A stretch of DNA of 64,000 bases, from positions 1-64,000 of the forward strand of contig DAOULY010000014.1 in assembly GCA_034414595.1 (NCBI GenBank). Direction: 5' to 3'. Positions 26,868 through 36,445 of this stretch are shown here, one piece after another. Positions within the stretch are counted from its first letter, which is position 1. Each line of letters opens with the position of its first letter. Position numbers and translations under genes: made by a program. Source of the DNA: DAOULY01 sp034414595 (GTDB lineage: Bacteria > Chloroflexota > Dehalococcoidia > SZUA-161 > JAUWZY01). The notes under the pieces were generated by a model. That model saw only the letters and a list, made by a program, of their open reading frames with translations, was not told where the DNA came from and did no database searches.

Positions 26868-28109
26868 TCACAATTCGGCTTGCATCGAAGCTTCACGCTG
26901 GCGGATAAGCCTGTCTCCATATTCGAGGAGCACCTTGGCCCGCTCTGGGGGCGTTTTCTTGGAGTCAAGATAAGCCTTGAGAACTTCAACCGGCGTCATC
27001 CCCTCGGCGGAGCGCTGGCTCAGCCTGATGCGATGCTCTCGCTCCACATCCCTGGAGATGGTGACGGAGTGGGCCTCCTTTAATGCCCTGCGGATCTCGG
27101 TCTCCTGGATCAGCCCATCTCGGGAGGCTGGCACCTTGATTCGCACTCTGACAATGGCATCCGCAGTCTTTCTTCGGGAAATGGCCTGGAGCACAGCGGC
27201 GGTGGGATCATCAGAATCGGCGTTGACCTCGATGGTGAGGAAGGGACGGTCACTGACCTGGTGAAAGTCATAGGACAAGAGCCTGTGCCCCTGAGCCCCA
27301 GACGGGTCAATCTCCATGACATAAAACCCCTTCTCCTGGCCCTCATCGCCGAAGTCGATGGACTGCAGGCTGCCCGGGTAAACGAGCGGCGGGTTGTTTC
27401 CCAATACCTGTTTCTTATGGATGTGGCCCAGGGCCACGTAGTCGAAGGCGGGATTAGCCACGCTGCTCTGGAGCAGCACATGCTCCCGTCCTGCCATCAT
27501 GCTCCGCTCCGAGCCGGGGTCGGCTGTTGACAGCCAGACATGGGCGGCCAGAATGGCGGGAAGCCCTGGATTGAGAGAGCGGATCTCGGTGAAAAGGTGG
27601 TCGGTGAGGATTTGCTCCAGCCTCTGGTTCAGCTGGTCGAAGGAGAGGTTCTTGTAGTCGTCGCGGCTGAGCAGGGCACTGCGCCGTGCCCAGGGCAGGG
27701 ACACGATCTGAAGAGGGCCGTTCCTGGTCTCGATGAGGGAAGTGCCGGGGCGGCTGGCCACGATGACATTCTGCACCTCGAGGGCGTCGAAGATCTCCAC
27801 AGTGGTGGCGCGGCCGATGGCATTGGGCAGGTCGTGGTTGCCCACCAGGAGAAAGACCGGGATGCCAGCGGCGACCAGCCTCCTGATGCGCCTGGCAAAC
27901 TCACGCTGCTGGGTCTGGGAAGGGTCACGGCTCTTATAGGCATCACCGCAGAACAGCACCAGGTCTATCTCGTTATCAAGGGCATAGTCCACCAACTGGT
28001 CCAGTGCCAGGAGGAAGTCGCTGAGGCGGGAGGAGAGCCCGGTGGCCGGGTCCAGCCGCCCGTAGCTCTCCACGCCTAAGTGCAAATCAGCAAAGTGGAG
28101 TATCTTCAT
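26868..28109 (-). CDS. sbcD: DNA repair exonuclease SbcD/Mre11
   Basis: This is a 413-residue Mre11-type phosphoesterase. The metal-binding blocks appear in order: ADLHLG (Asp8, His10), CGDAYKSRDP, VGNHDLP, AAHVWLS and ALGHIHKKQ. The C-terminal capping domain ends in LDSKKTPPERAKVLLEYGD. It is the nuclease subunit of SbcCD; sbcC is two genes downstream in the same operon. A truncated copy of its first 24 codons is found at 29345-29413. Confidence 0.92.
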   Translation of the reverse strand: MKILHFADLHLGVESYGRLDPATGLSSRLSDFLLALDQLVDYALDNEIDLVLFCGDAYKSRDPSQTQQREFARRIRRLVAAGIPVFLLVGNHDLPNAIGRATTVEIFDALEVQNVIVASRPGTSLIETRNGPLQIVSLPWARRSALLSRDDYKNLSFDQLNQRLEQILTDHLFTEIRSLNPGLPAILAAHVWLSTADPGSERSMMAGREHVLLQSSVANPAFDYVALGHIHKKQVLGNNPPLVYPGSLQSIDFGDEGQEKGFYVMEIDPSGAQGHRLLSYDFHQVSDRPFLTIEVNADSDDPTAAVLQAISRRKTADAIVRVRIKVPASRDGLIQETEIRRALKEAHSVTISRDVEREHRIRLSQRSAEGMTPVEVLKAYLDSKKTPPERAKVLLEYGDRLIRQREASMQAEL

Positions 28110-28156
28110 GTTCTCAAATCGGCCTCAATAATAGCAACTCAGCCCGGGCCAAATGT

Positions 28157-28657
28157 CTACCATATAACAGTCACCGAAACAATAGTGTCATCGTAGTCGG
28201 TGGGTTCCTGGTAGCCATTGATATTTGAGTAACTTTCACCTATGGTAAGCAGGACTTCGTCATCGTGTTGGGGCTCAATGTATACAATGCCTTTATCCAC
28301 TGTATCGAAGGCGACGATAGCATGACCAATATCAGGAAACGAAATATTGACATAGGCAGCCCGGAGCCCTTCAGCCTCAGCGTTGAGGTTAACGTCGGCG
28401 GCAAAGTTATGGCAGTCATACACATCTTTAATGTACTGGTTCTGGTCGGTCTGGTCATCCTGGAGGAATTGCTTCAGCTCTGCATATGTAGGGTCTCTAT
28501 AGCCAACCTGGGTAGTTGCCTGTGCCAGCGCCAGTTTGGTGGCCGACAGCTCTTCCCTGGTAGCGGAAAGGTCACTGCTCGTCAGGGCAAGAAGAACGCC
28601 GATAGCGGTGAGTGCCAGGGCAAGAGCTACCGTTAGAATAACTGAATATTCCTTCAC
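28157..28657 (-). CDS. Membrane-anchored protein with transglutaminase-like Cys/His pattern, tandem copy 2
   Basis: The 166-residue protein starts at GTG behind AAGGGGGAATT. Residues 7-29 form an uncleaved membrane anchor, then a short coiled coil (SATREELSATKLALAQ) leads to an external domain of about 110 residues. That domain has DCHNFA, then GHAIVAF, then YIEPQ: a Cys-His-acidic order like transglutaminase or papain-like folds. I do not recognise a named family. The external domain is nearly identical to that of the adjacent copy at 28686-29252. Function unknown; a surface cross-linking or peptidase role is a guess from the residue pattern. Confidence 0.6.
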   Translation of the reverse strand: MKEYSVILTVALALALTAIGVLLALTSSDLSATREELSATKLALAQATTQVGYRDPTYAELKQFLQDDQTDQNQYIKDVYDCHNFAADVNLNAEAEGLRAAYVNISFPDIGHAIVAFDTVDKGIVYIEPQHDDEVLLTIGESYSNINGYQEPTDYDDTIVSVTVIW

Positions 28658-28685
28658 AATTCCCCCTTAATCCCGAGCCAAATAT

Positions 28686-29252
28686 TTACCATATGACAGT
28701 ATACGAAACAATAGTGTCGTCATAGGTGGTGGGTTCCTGATAGCCATTGATATTTGAGTAACTTTCACCTATGGTAAGCAGAACCTCATCATCGTGTTGA
28801 GGCTCAATGTAGAGAATGCCTTTGTCCACTGTATTGAATGCGACGATAGCATGACCAGTATCAGGAAACGCAATACTGACATAGGCGGCTCTGATGCCTT
28901 TGGCCTCAGCGTTGAGGTTGACATCGGCGGCAAAGTTATGGCAGTCATACACATCTTTAATGTACTGGTTCTGGTCGGTCTGGTCATCCTGGAGGAATTG
29001 CCTTACTTCCATGTATGTCGGGTCTCTATAACCAACTTGAGTAGTCGCCTGTGCCAGTGCCAGTTTGGATGCGGCCAGTTCGTCTTTTGTCGCCGACAGC
29101 TCCTCCTGAACAGAGGAGAGTGCCGCTTTTGTGGACGAAAGCTCTCCCGTGGCAGCGGAAAGGTCGCTTCTCGCCAGGACAAAAAGGATGCCGATGGCGG
29201 CAATTGCCAAAATAATAGCTACAGTCGGAATAAATGATTGTCCCTTCACCAT
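28686..29252 (-). CDS. Membrane-anchored protein with transglutaminase-like Cys/His pattern, tandem copy 1
   Basis: The 188-residue protein is the upstream member of a tandem pair. It has the same architecture as its neighbour: a membrane anchor at about 8-26, a coiled coil that is longer by three heptad-like ELSATK units, and an almost identical external domain with DCHNFA, GHAIVAF and YIEPQ. The difference in coiled-coil length implies that the catalytic-looking domain is held at two distances from the membrane. The 28-base gap and matching sequence indicate recent duplication. Confidence 0.6.
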   Translation of the reverse strand: MVKGQSFIPTVAIILAIAAIGILFVLARSDLSAATGELSSTKAALSSVQEELSATKDELAASKLALAQATTQVGYRDPTYMEVRQFLQDDQTDQNQYIKDVYDCHNFAADVNLNAEAKGIRAAYVSIAFPDTGHAIVAFNTVDKGILYIEPQHDDEVLLTIGESYSNINGYQEPTTYDDTIVSYTVIW

Positions 29253-29310
29253 TCTCCCTTCATACGGTCATATGCAGAAGTAGCCAGCCTCCTCCCCAGC
29301 CCAATTGGAA

Positions 29311-29413
29311 TTATCCCTCAAATCCCAGCCACTTGCTCCCGCCCGGTGGCCGGGCCCAGCTGCCCATAGCTCTCCAAACCAAGGTGCAAATCAGCAAAAT
29401 GAAGTATTTTCAT
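29311..29413 (-). pseudogene. Chimeric scar: first 24 codons of sbcD joined to last 12 codons of glyS
   Basis: From the ATG at 29413 the DNA reads MKILHFADLHLG, then ESYG and PATG, matching the start of the intact SbcD. It then passes into a stretch which, one frame shifted, reads PPGGSKWLGFEG and a stop codon. The intact GlyS ends PPGGSKWLGFEE and a stop codon. The junction lies in a GC-rich CCACCGGGCGGG. The scar is what remains after deletion between tandem copies of this region. Its ATG overlaps the stop codon of the 314-residue gene (ATGA), suggesting that this gene was once coupled to an sbcD copy. Confidence 0.75.
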
Positions 29414-30354
29414 CTTGATTTGAAACTCGGATGTTCTCTGACAGATAGAAGATACCCCAATCCTCCTTCGCTCTTCAACGAGCTTAGTAACGCCTCTCGG
29501 CCCATGACTTCGAGAGCCAAGTCTTTGGCATCACCGAGACTATCTATGGCTGCCAACAATGCCCCTTTAGTTGTCCAATTCAGGACGAACTTGGGAATGA
29601 CTGTACTGCCTTTTAGAATCAACTTTCTCCAAAACCGTCCCTTTTCCTTTGCAAGTCTATCTTGCAACTCATGTAGCGCAGGAGCAACATTGGTTTCTAC
29701 GATATACCTCGCCTCCTTGTGCATGTCTGGCAAAGACGCTCCACTTTGTATGCCCTCGCGCACCATAGGCGCCAATGCAAGCATTGAACGCCGGAAAGGC
29801 GCAAGTTGTTCGCTTAATTGATCACGGGCTTTCAAGATGTCCTCATCGCTAATTTCTGCTATGGCTGGAATGGCAATATCAAGAGACTGGATGGCGAGGA
29901 CTACTGCCTGAAGCTTTGCGAATCGTAGAAAGTCGATTTTCCCGATAAGCGATGCGGGTATCACCCATTCAGGATTGTCTGTCACAGGTACTGCGCCACT
30001 GCAAGCACAGGTGTTCAGCGCCATCGCGGTGATTTGCATATTGACAAACCGATTGAACTCTTCTTCTGTTCCCCAGTATTCGCCACTAGAAGGGTTGACT
30101 TCAACCTCAGGCAGCAAGAGTTCCTCCCTCAGTTCCAATACTCCAGCTTCAACTAACGTGTCATCAGCGAAGAAGTCGCTTATGCCGTGACCACCACCGC
30201 AAGCCATATCTGCGACTGGGAAGTGGCAGACCACTTTGTCGAATAGCAGGCATAAAATGGCCTTGGAACGAGGCTTTGCTATTATCTCAGAAGGGTAGTA
30301 TGCACCTATCCATTGCTCAACGACCCTTGTCATTTCATTTGTCCCAAAAGGCAT
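29410..30354 (-). CDS. Unknown 314-residue protein
   Basis: I do not recognise a family. The protein is soluble and mostly helical in its second half (about residues 155-290). A Cys-rich spot, NTCACSGAV, lies near residue 115, and the N-terminal third has VVCHFP and ACGGGHG. No membrane segment is visible. It starts 15 bases downstream of glyS, with no clear ribosome site at the first ATG (30354); a second ATG seven codons in is possible. Base composition is lower in GC than that of glyS and the sbc genes, which suggests acquisition or rapid evolution. Confidence 0.6.
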   Translation of the reverse strand: MPFGTNEMTRVVEQWIGAYYPSEIIAKPRSKAILCLLFDKVVCHFPVADMACGGGHGISDFFADDTLVEAGVLELREELLLPEVEVNPSSGEYWGTEEEFNRFVNMQITAMALNTCACSGAVPVTDNPEWVIPASLIGKIDFLRFAKLQAVVLAIQSLDIAIPAIAEISDEDILKARDQLSEQLAPFRRSMLALAPMVREGIQSGASLPDMHKEARYIVETNVAPALHELQDRLAKEKGRFWRKLILKGSTVIPKFVLNWTTKGALLAAIDSLGDAKDLALEVMGREALLSSLKSEGGLGYLLSVREHPSFKSR

Positions 30355-30369
30355 TCCAAATGGTTTTAC

Positions 30370-31740
<1,371 letters not shown>

Positions 31741-31773
31741 TATATTGACCTCTTTCTGTCCTTGTTTCCTCAC

Positions 31774-31802
31774 AGCTTATCAATTTTGCCCCTTAGTGTC
31801 AA
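31774..31802 (-). promoter_or_regulatory. Possible glyS promoter
   Basis: On the minus strand a perfect TTGACA (31802-31797) is followed after 17 bases by TAAGCT (31779-31774), a poor -10 match. No T-box leader is visible between it and glyS. Confidence 0.35.
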
Positions 31803-31872
31803 AGGAGTGTATTGAGGAGACTGTTTGGCAACGCCTCTTTGCCTGCCCACCCACCCGCCCTGAGAATTACCT

Positions 31873-32112
31873 CGGGGGCTAGCGCCCCCGCATCCCCCTT
31901 AAGTCTGTGAATGAGGTTCCTGAGGGTGTGAGGATGAGCAATTTACGTTAGCAAACGGCTTTGGCTATGTGGTCTAACTGCCTTTTCTTTAGCCCGCCCG
32001 ATTGAATAGTTGTGGGGGGCACCCCCACACCCCCGTCAAAGGGGCCAGCCCCTTTGGGGACCCTGTTAGTAACAAACTTCTTTCCCCCTCTCCTTTGCCA
32101 AAGGAGAGGGGG
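31873..32112. repeat. Cluster of four GC-rich perfect hairpins between glyS and the MBL gene
   Basis: This gene-free stretch contains CGGGGGC-TAG-CGCCCCCG type symmetry at 31873-31890, TGTGGGGG/CCCCCACA at 32011-32029, CAAAGGGG/CCCCTTTG at 32037-32056, and a 13-bp perfect stem CCCCCTCTCCTTT/AAAGGAGAGGGGG at 32084-32112 with a 3-base loop. The sequence just before the second hairpin (ATAGTTGTGGGGG) recurs at 51610-51622 upstream of mutS, so it is a dispersed repeat. The cluster separates two divergent genes and might also act as a block to transcription. Confidence 0.7.
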
Positions 32113-32137
32113 AGCAAGGGGGTGAGGTTGCCAATTT

Positions 32138-32166
32138 TTTACAATCGGCTTTGCTGATGTTAGAAT
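32138..32166 (+). promoter_or_regulatory. Promoter for the MBL hydrolase pair
   Basis: TTTACA (32138-32143) and TAGAAT (32161-32166) are 17 bases apart, each one base off consensus. Transcription would start only a few bases before the ATG at 32177, giving a very short leader. Confidence 0.5.
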
Positions 32167-32176
32167 AGAGGTTGAT

Positions 32177-33076
32177 ATGAACTGTGTCTCCGAGGTGGCT
32201 GAGGGGGTATACCAGATCACCCCGGGGAACTCACCTTCACTATGCTCTGAGGTCTATTTCATCGCCGATGATCGGCCTGCTCTCATTGAGACTGGCCCTA
32301 CAGCCATAGCTGACTCAATCCTGGACGACATAGCTCGATTAGGCTACGCCCCAGCTTCTATTTCATATATTGCCTTGACCCATATTCACATAGACCATGC
32401 CGGCGGCGCTGGCTATTTGGCAGAGCGACTCCCCGAAGCCAGGGTTATCGTCCATAGCCAGGTCGTGCACCATCTGGTGGAGCCATCGCGGCTCATCACG
32501 GGCACTGAGAAGGCCTTCGGGCCAGACTTCGCCCAGGAATACGGCCCGATACTGGCGGTACCCGAGTCCCGCATCGAGTCGGTCCAGAACGGGGAGACCT
32601 TCTCCCTGGGCCAGCGGGAGCTGCAGGTAATCCATGCTCCCGGTCATGCTCCCCATCATCTCTGCTTCTATGAGCCTGGTGAGCGCTGGCTGTTTTGCGG
32701 GGACGGGCTGGGGGTGTATTTTCATGAGTCCGATCTCCTGGTGCCCAGCGTAGCTCCTCCTGCCTTTGACCTCGAAGTGATGCTGGAGACGGCTGAGCGA
32801 ATGCTGAAGCTCAGTCCAACGGCGCTGTTCTATTCGCACTATGCCCCGGGATGGAAAGCAGAGGCTTTGATACGCAGATTTCAGGATGTGGTAAAGGGCT
32901 GTGCCAAGCTGATTCAGGAGGCAATGAGCGCTGGCGCCGAAGCAGAAGAGATTGAGCAAATGGTTGTGGCTTATCTGAGGAGCGGTGCTCCCAATGCGCC
33001 TGAATTTAAGCCGGACCTGGTAAGGCTGATGACCCAGGGCTATATGGTATATTTCAGGAATAGAGGCCTGGCTTGA
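32177..33076 (+). CDS. MBL-fold metallo-hydrolase
   Basis: The 299-residue protein has the metallo-beta-lactamase zinc ligands in THIHIDHAGG, HAPGHAPHH, LFCGDGLG and YSHYAPG. The fold and length fit the general MBL hydrolases related to glyoxalase II and lactonases. The C-terminal 80 residues are helical. It starts with AGAGGTTGAT before the ATG and is followed after 10 bases by a second MBL gene, so the two form an operon. Substrate unknown. Confidence 0.8.
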   Translation: MNCVSEVAEGVYQITPGNSPSLCSEVYFIADDRPALIETGPTAIADSILDDIARLGYAPASISYIALTHIHIDHAGGAGYLAERLPEARVIVHSQVVHHLVEPSRLITGTEKAFGPDFAQEYGPILAVPESRIESVQNGETFSLGQRELQVIHAPGHAPHHLCFYEPGERWLFCGDGLGVYFHESDLLVPSVAPPAFDLEVMLETAERMLKLSPTALFYSHYAPGWKAEALIRRFQDVVKGCAKLIQEAMSAGAEAEEIEQMVVAYLRSGAPNAPEFKPDLVRLMTQGYMVYFRNRGLA

Positions 33077-33086
33077 GAGGTGAATA

Positions 33087-33737
33087 ATGGCCGAAGAGAT
33101 GATTCTGAAGATGCTCGTCGTCGGGCCCTTCATGTCCAACTGCTACGTCGTGGGCTCGGAGAAGACAAAGGAAGGGATGATCATCGACCCCGGTGCTGAA
33201 GCTGACACTATAATGGATGTAGTGCGTAAGCTGGGGCTTTCCGTGGTGTTGGTGGTGGTCACTCACAGCCACATCGATCATATCGGGGCCTTGCCTCAGG
33301 TCATAAAGGCCACCGGGGCACCGTTTGCCATCCATGAGGCTGAGGCCCACGGGCACAAACTGGGCGAAGTGGGTCGTATGTTAGATAATATGTTGGGCCA
33401 GACTTCGAGGTCGCTGCCCCAGCCGGACCGCTTGCTTCATGATGGCGATGTGATTGAGGTCGGTGACTTGAGCTTCACCGTGCTCCATACACCGGGGCAC
33501 TCCCCGGGAGGGATCTCACTGCTTGTGCCTGGTGCGGTTTTCTGTGGAGATTCCCTGTTCAACTTCAGCATCGGCCGTACTGACTTCCCCGGCTGTAGCT
33601 ATGAAGAGTTGATGGACAGCATCTGGACCAAGCTCATGACTCTGCCCGATGACACCAGAGTATTCCCGGGACACGGGCCTGAGACCACCATCGGCTTTGA
33701 GCGGAAGGCCAATCCCTTCCTACGGGGTCTGGCTTAG
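33087..33737 (+). CDS. Glyoxalase II-like MBL hydrolase
   Basis: The 216-residue protein carries THSHIDHIGA, HTPGHSPGG, FCGDSLF and FPGHGPETTIG, which are the zinc-binding blocks of GloB-like thioester hydrolases. It lacks the C-terminal glutathione-binding helices of true GloB, as do most proteins of this short type in anaerobes. AGAGGTGAATA precedes the ATG. The gene ends with a 4-base overlap with the convergent hppA gene. Confidence 0.82.
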   Translation: MAEEMILKMLVVGPFMSNCYVVGSEKTKEGMIIDPGAEADTIMDVVRKLGLSVVLVVVTHSHIDHIGALPQVIKATGAPFAIHEAEAHGHKLGEVGRMLDNMLGQTSRSLPQPDRLLHDGDVIEVGDLSFTVLHTPGHSPGGISLLVPGAVFCGDSLFNFSIGRTDFPGCSYEELMDSIWTKLMTLPDDTRVFPGHGPETTIGFERKANPFLRGLA

Positions 33738-35815
33738 ACTGGCGGTGGCAGGAGACCACCGACTTCCGCCAGCACCGGGGCCAGCACCAAAGCCACGATG
33801 GACATCAACTTGATCATGATGTTGATGGAAGGTCCCGAGGTATCTTTGCACGGGTCGCCCACGGTATCGCCGATCACAGCCGCTTTGTGAGCGTCAGAGC
33901 CTTTGCCTCCGTAATTTCCCACCTCGATCCACTTCTTGGCATTGTCCCATGAGCCTCCGGCGTTGGCCAGCACGATTGCCAGGATGAAGCCGATCATGAT
34001 GGCGCCGAGGAGGAACCCTGCCAGCGCTTCCACGCCGAGGACGAAGCCGACTATGATGGGGACGATGATGGTGACCAGCCCGGGGACGAGCATCCGACTG
34101 ATAGCTGCTCTGGTGCAGATGTCAACAGCTTTCCCGTATTCGGGACGGGCTGTGCCCTCCATCAGCCCCGGTATCTCGCGGAACTGACGGCGTACCTCAT
34201 CTATGATGGAGAACGTAGTCTTACCCACAGCAGTGAGGGTAAGGCCACAGAAGATGGCTGGCATCACTGCACCGAGGAACATCCCGGCCACCACTCGGTA
34301 GTCGAGCAGGCTGAGCGCGGCGACGATCTCGCCGGTGGTGTTGCCCAGCCCGGCTGAAGAGGAGTAGGAGAGCATCAAGGCCAGGGCGGTAAGAGCAGCG
34401 GAGCCGATAGCAAACCCCTTGCCCGTAGCTGCGGTGGTGTTGCCCAGGGAGTCGAGAGCGTCTGTGCGCTCCCTGATCTCATGGGGTAGCGCTGACATCT
34501 CCACGATTCCTCCCGAGTTGTCAGCCACCGGGCCGTAGGCGTCTGTAGCCAGGGTGACACCCAGTGTGGAGAGCATGCCCACGCCAGCGATGGCAATGCC
34601 ATAGAAGCCAGCGAAGTGATAGGCGAGGGCAATGGCGATGGCGATGAACAGTACCGGGGGCACAGTGCTGGTAAGGCCATTGGCCAGTCCCCGCACTACA
34701 TTGGTTCCGGCGCCAGTCTGCGACGCCTCAGAGATGCGGCGCGTGGGCGAGAAGCTGTAAGAGGTGAAGTAGTTAGTGCTCTCTCCGATGAGCACTCCCG
34801 CGATGAGTCCGGAGAGGACTGCCCAGAACACGCCCATGTCGGCGTCGAGGAAGAAGACGATGAGGAAGGAGAAGATGGCGACCAGTATCGAGGCGCCTAA
34901 AGTGCCTCGGCGCAGTGCCGCCAGCAGTGCCTCCATCTCTGGCTTCTCTCCCACTCTGACCAGGAAGACCCCGATCAGGGAGGCGATGATTCCCCCGGCA
35001 GCAATGAGCAGGGGCATATACCAGAGATTCTGGAGCGAAGCGAGTGCCGTGGCCAAGGTGGATAGGGCCATGGTAGCGATGATGGAGTCCACATAGGATT
35101 CGAAGAGGTCGGCGCCCATGCCGGCGACATCGCCCACATTGTCGCCGACGAAATCGGCGATGACGGCGGCGTTGCGCGGGTCGTCCTCAGGAATGCCCTG
35201 CTCCACCTTCCCTACAAGGTCGGCGCCGGTATCGGCGGCCTTGGTGTAGATACCGCCGCCTACTCTGGCGAAGATGGCCACGCCTGAGGCGCCGAAGCCA
35301 TAGGCGGGAATCAGGGCGAGGAACTTCTCCGCCTCAAAGTGAGTGTGCAGTGCGAAGTAGAGGATGGTCAGACCGATGATACCGATACTGACCACGCAGA
35401 TACCCATCACCGCGCCGGCGCGGAACGATACCCTGAGCCCCTGGTTGAGGCTCTTCTCCGCTGCGGCAGCGGTGCGTGCATTGGCCCGGACCGCTACGTT
35501 CATCCCGATGAAGCCAGCGAGGGCGGAGGAGACGGCGCCGAAGAGCAGCGCCACGCCTATTAACAGCCCCTCAACGGGGCCGTAGTCGGGGAGGAAGGAG
35601 AAGACCAACCCCAGAGCGATGGCGATGACCACCATCACTATGGCTAACACCCGGTATTCACGACCGAGGAAGGCCATAGCCCCCTCTTTGATGGCTGCCG
35701 ATATCTCTCTCATCCGCGCTGACCCCTGGTCTTGGGACAGCACAAAGCGGACCAGGAATGCGGCGAAAGCCAGCCCCAGGACGCCTGCAATCAACGCTAT
35801 CCACACAAGGTCCAC
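33734..35815 (-). CDS. hppA: Membrane-bound pyrophosphatase (ion-pumping, K+-dependent type)
   Basis: The 693-residue, roughly 16-helix membrane protein hydrolyses pyrophosphate and pumps H+ or Na+ across the membrane. The catalytic segment GGIYTKAADTGADLVGK is at about 188-204, followed by DFVGDNVGDVAGMGADLFESY. GNTTAATGKGFAIGSAALTA near residue 457 has Ala where the K+-independent type has Lys, so it should need K+. Whether it pumps H+ or Na+ cannot be told by eye. It starts at GTG behind a perfect AGGAGGTAACC. It starts 3 bases after the upstream translin-like gene ends. Confidence 0.93.
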   Translation of the reverse strand: MDLVWIALIAGVLGLAFAAFLVRFVLSQDQGSARMREISAAIKEGAMAFLGREYRVLAIVMVVIAIALGLVFSFLPDYGPVEGLLIGVALLFGAVSSALAGFIGMNVAVRANARTAAAAEKSLNQGLRVSFRAGAVMGICVVSIGIIGLTILYFALHTHFEAEKFLALIPAYGFGASGVAIFARVGGGIYTKAADTGADLVGKVEQGIPEDDPRNAAVIADFVGDNVGDVAGMGADLFESYVDSIIATMALSTLATALASLQNLWYMPLLIAAGGIIASLIGVFLVRVGEKPEMEALLAALRRGTLGASILVAIFSFLIVFFLDADMGVFWAVLSGLIAGVLIGESTNYFTSYSFSPTRRISEASQTGAGTNVVRGLANGLTSTVPPVLFIAIAIALAYHFAGFYGIAIAGVGMLSTLGVTLATDAYGPVADNSGGIVEMSALPHEIRERTDALDSLGNTTAATGKGFAIGSAALTALALMLSYSSSAGLGNTTGEIVAALSLLDYRVVAGMFLGAVMPAIFCGLTLTAVGKTTFSIIDEVRRQFREIPGLMEGTARPEYGKAVDICTRAAISRMLVPGLVTIIVPIIVGFVLGVEALAGFLLGAIMIGFILAIVLANAGGSWDNAKKWIEVGNYGGKGSDAHKAAVIGDTVGDPCKDTSGPSINIMIKLMSIVALVLAPVLAEVGGLLPPPV

Positions 35816-35818
35816 GGG

Positions 35819-36445
35819 TTACCTCCTATCTAACTTCTGCTCCAGATCTCTTTGCTTTAGAAACAGGGTGACATCGCCCCTGGTTTTCTCTAAGACACCT
35901 CGGATGACATCGGTGGTCCGTCTAAGCCCTGTGGTTAAAGCATCGGGGAAGTCAATGGTCACCAGCAGGCCGTAGATGTCATCCATACTCTCGAAGAGCC
36001 ATTCAAAATCCTCTTCCCCTCCCTGCCTCAGCGTGTCCAGCAGGTAGCGTCGCAGCTCTCCCACAGCCTCACCGAGCCCGTTGAGGTAGGCAGGATAAGA
36101 AACGCCGAGCTCATCGGGGTCGGGCAGGGACTCACGGCAAATCAAAGCCAGGGTCGAGGCTGCCTCGGCATACTCCTTCTCGGCGTTATGGACAAATCCG
36201 GAATAGAACAGGTCGCTATGGTCGGCGAGGACGTTGTGCAGTTGTTCCAGGAAGGAGCCGGCAGACTTCAGCAACTCCCTGGCATTGTCATATTCCCTGC
36301 GATGCACTGCGCGGATGGCAGTAGCGCAGTGGAATATCACCTCTCGGGTCAGCTGGAGGGCTTTCTCCCTGGCGCTATGCTTTGCGGCTAAACTGGAGCG
36401 AACCTTAGCTCCAATCTGCTCCAGATTAGATGTTGGCTTTTGCAC
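35819..36445 (-). CDS. Translin family protein
   Basis: This is a 208-residue all-helical protein. The segment KALQLTREVIFHCATAIRAVHR and the RR-D-R-VLEKTRGDVT tail match the translin superfamily, which binds single-stranded RNA and DNA and can have RNase activity. Archaeal and Chloroflexota members are often misnamed haloacid dehalogenase. It starts at GTG behind GAGGAG and overlaps the end of thiD2-thiE by 20 bases. Its function in bacteria is not established. Confidence 0.7.
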   Translation of the reverse strand: MQKPTSNLEQIGAKVRSSLAAKHSAREKALQLTREVIFHCATAIRAVHRREYDNARELLKSAGSFLEQLHNVLADHSDLFYSGFVHNAEKEYAEAASTLALICRESLPDPDELGVSYPAYLNGLGEAVGELRRYLLDTLRQGGEEDFEWLFESMDDIYGLLVTIDFPDALTTGLRRTTDVIRGVLEKTRGDVTLFLKQRDLEQKLDRR

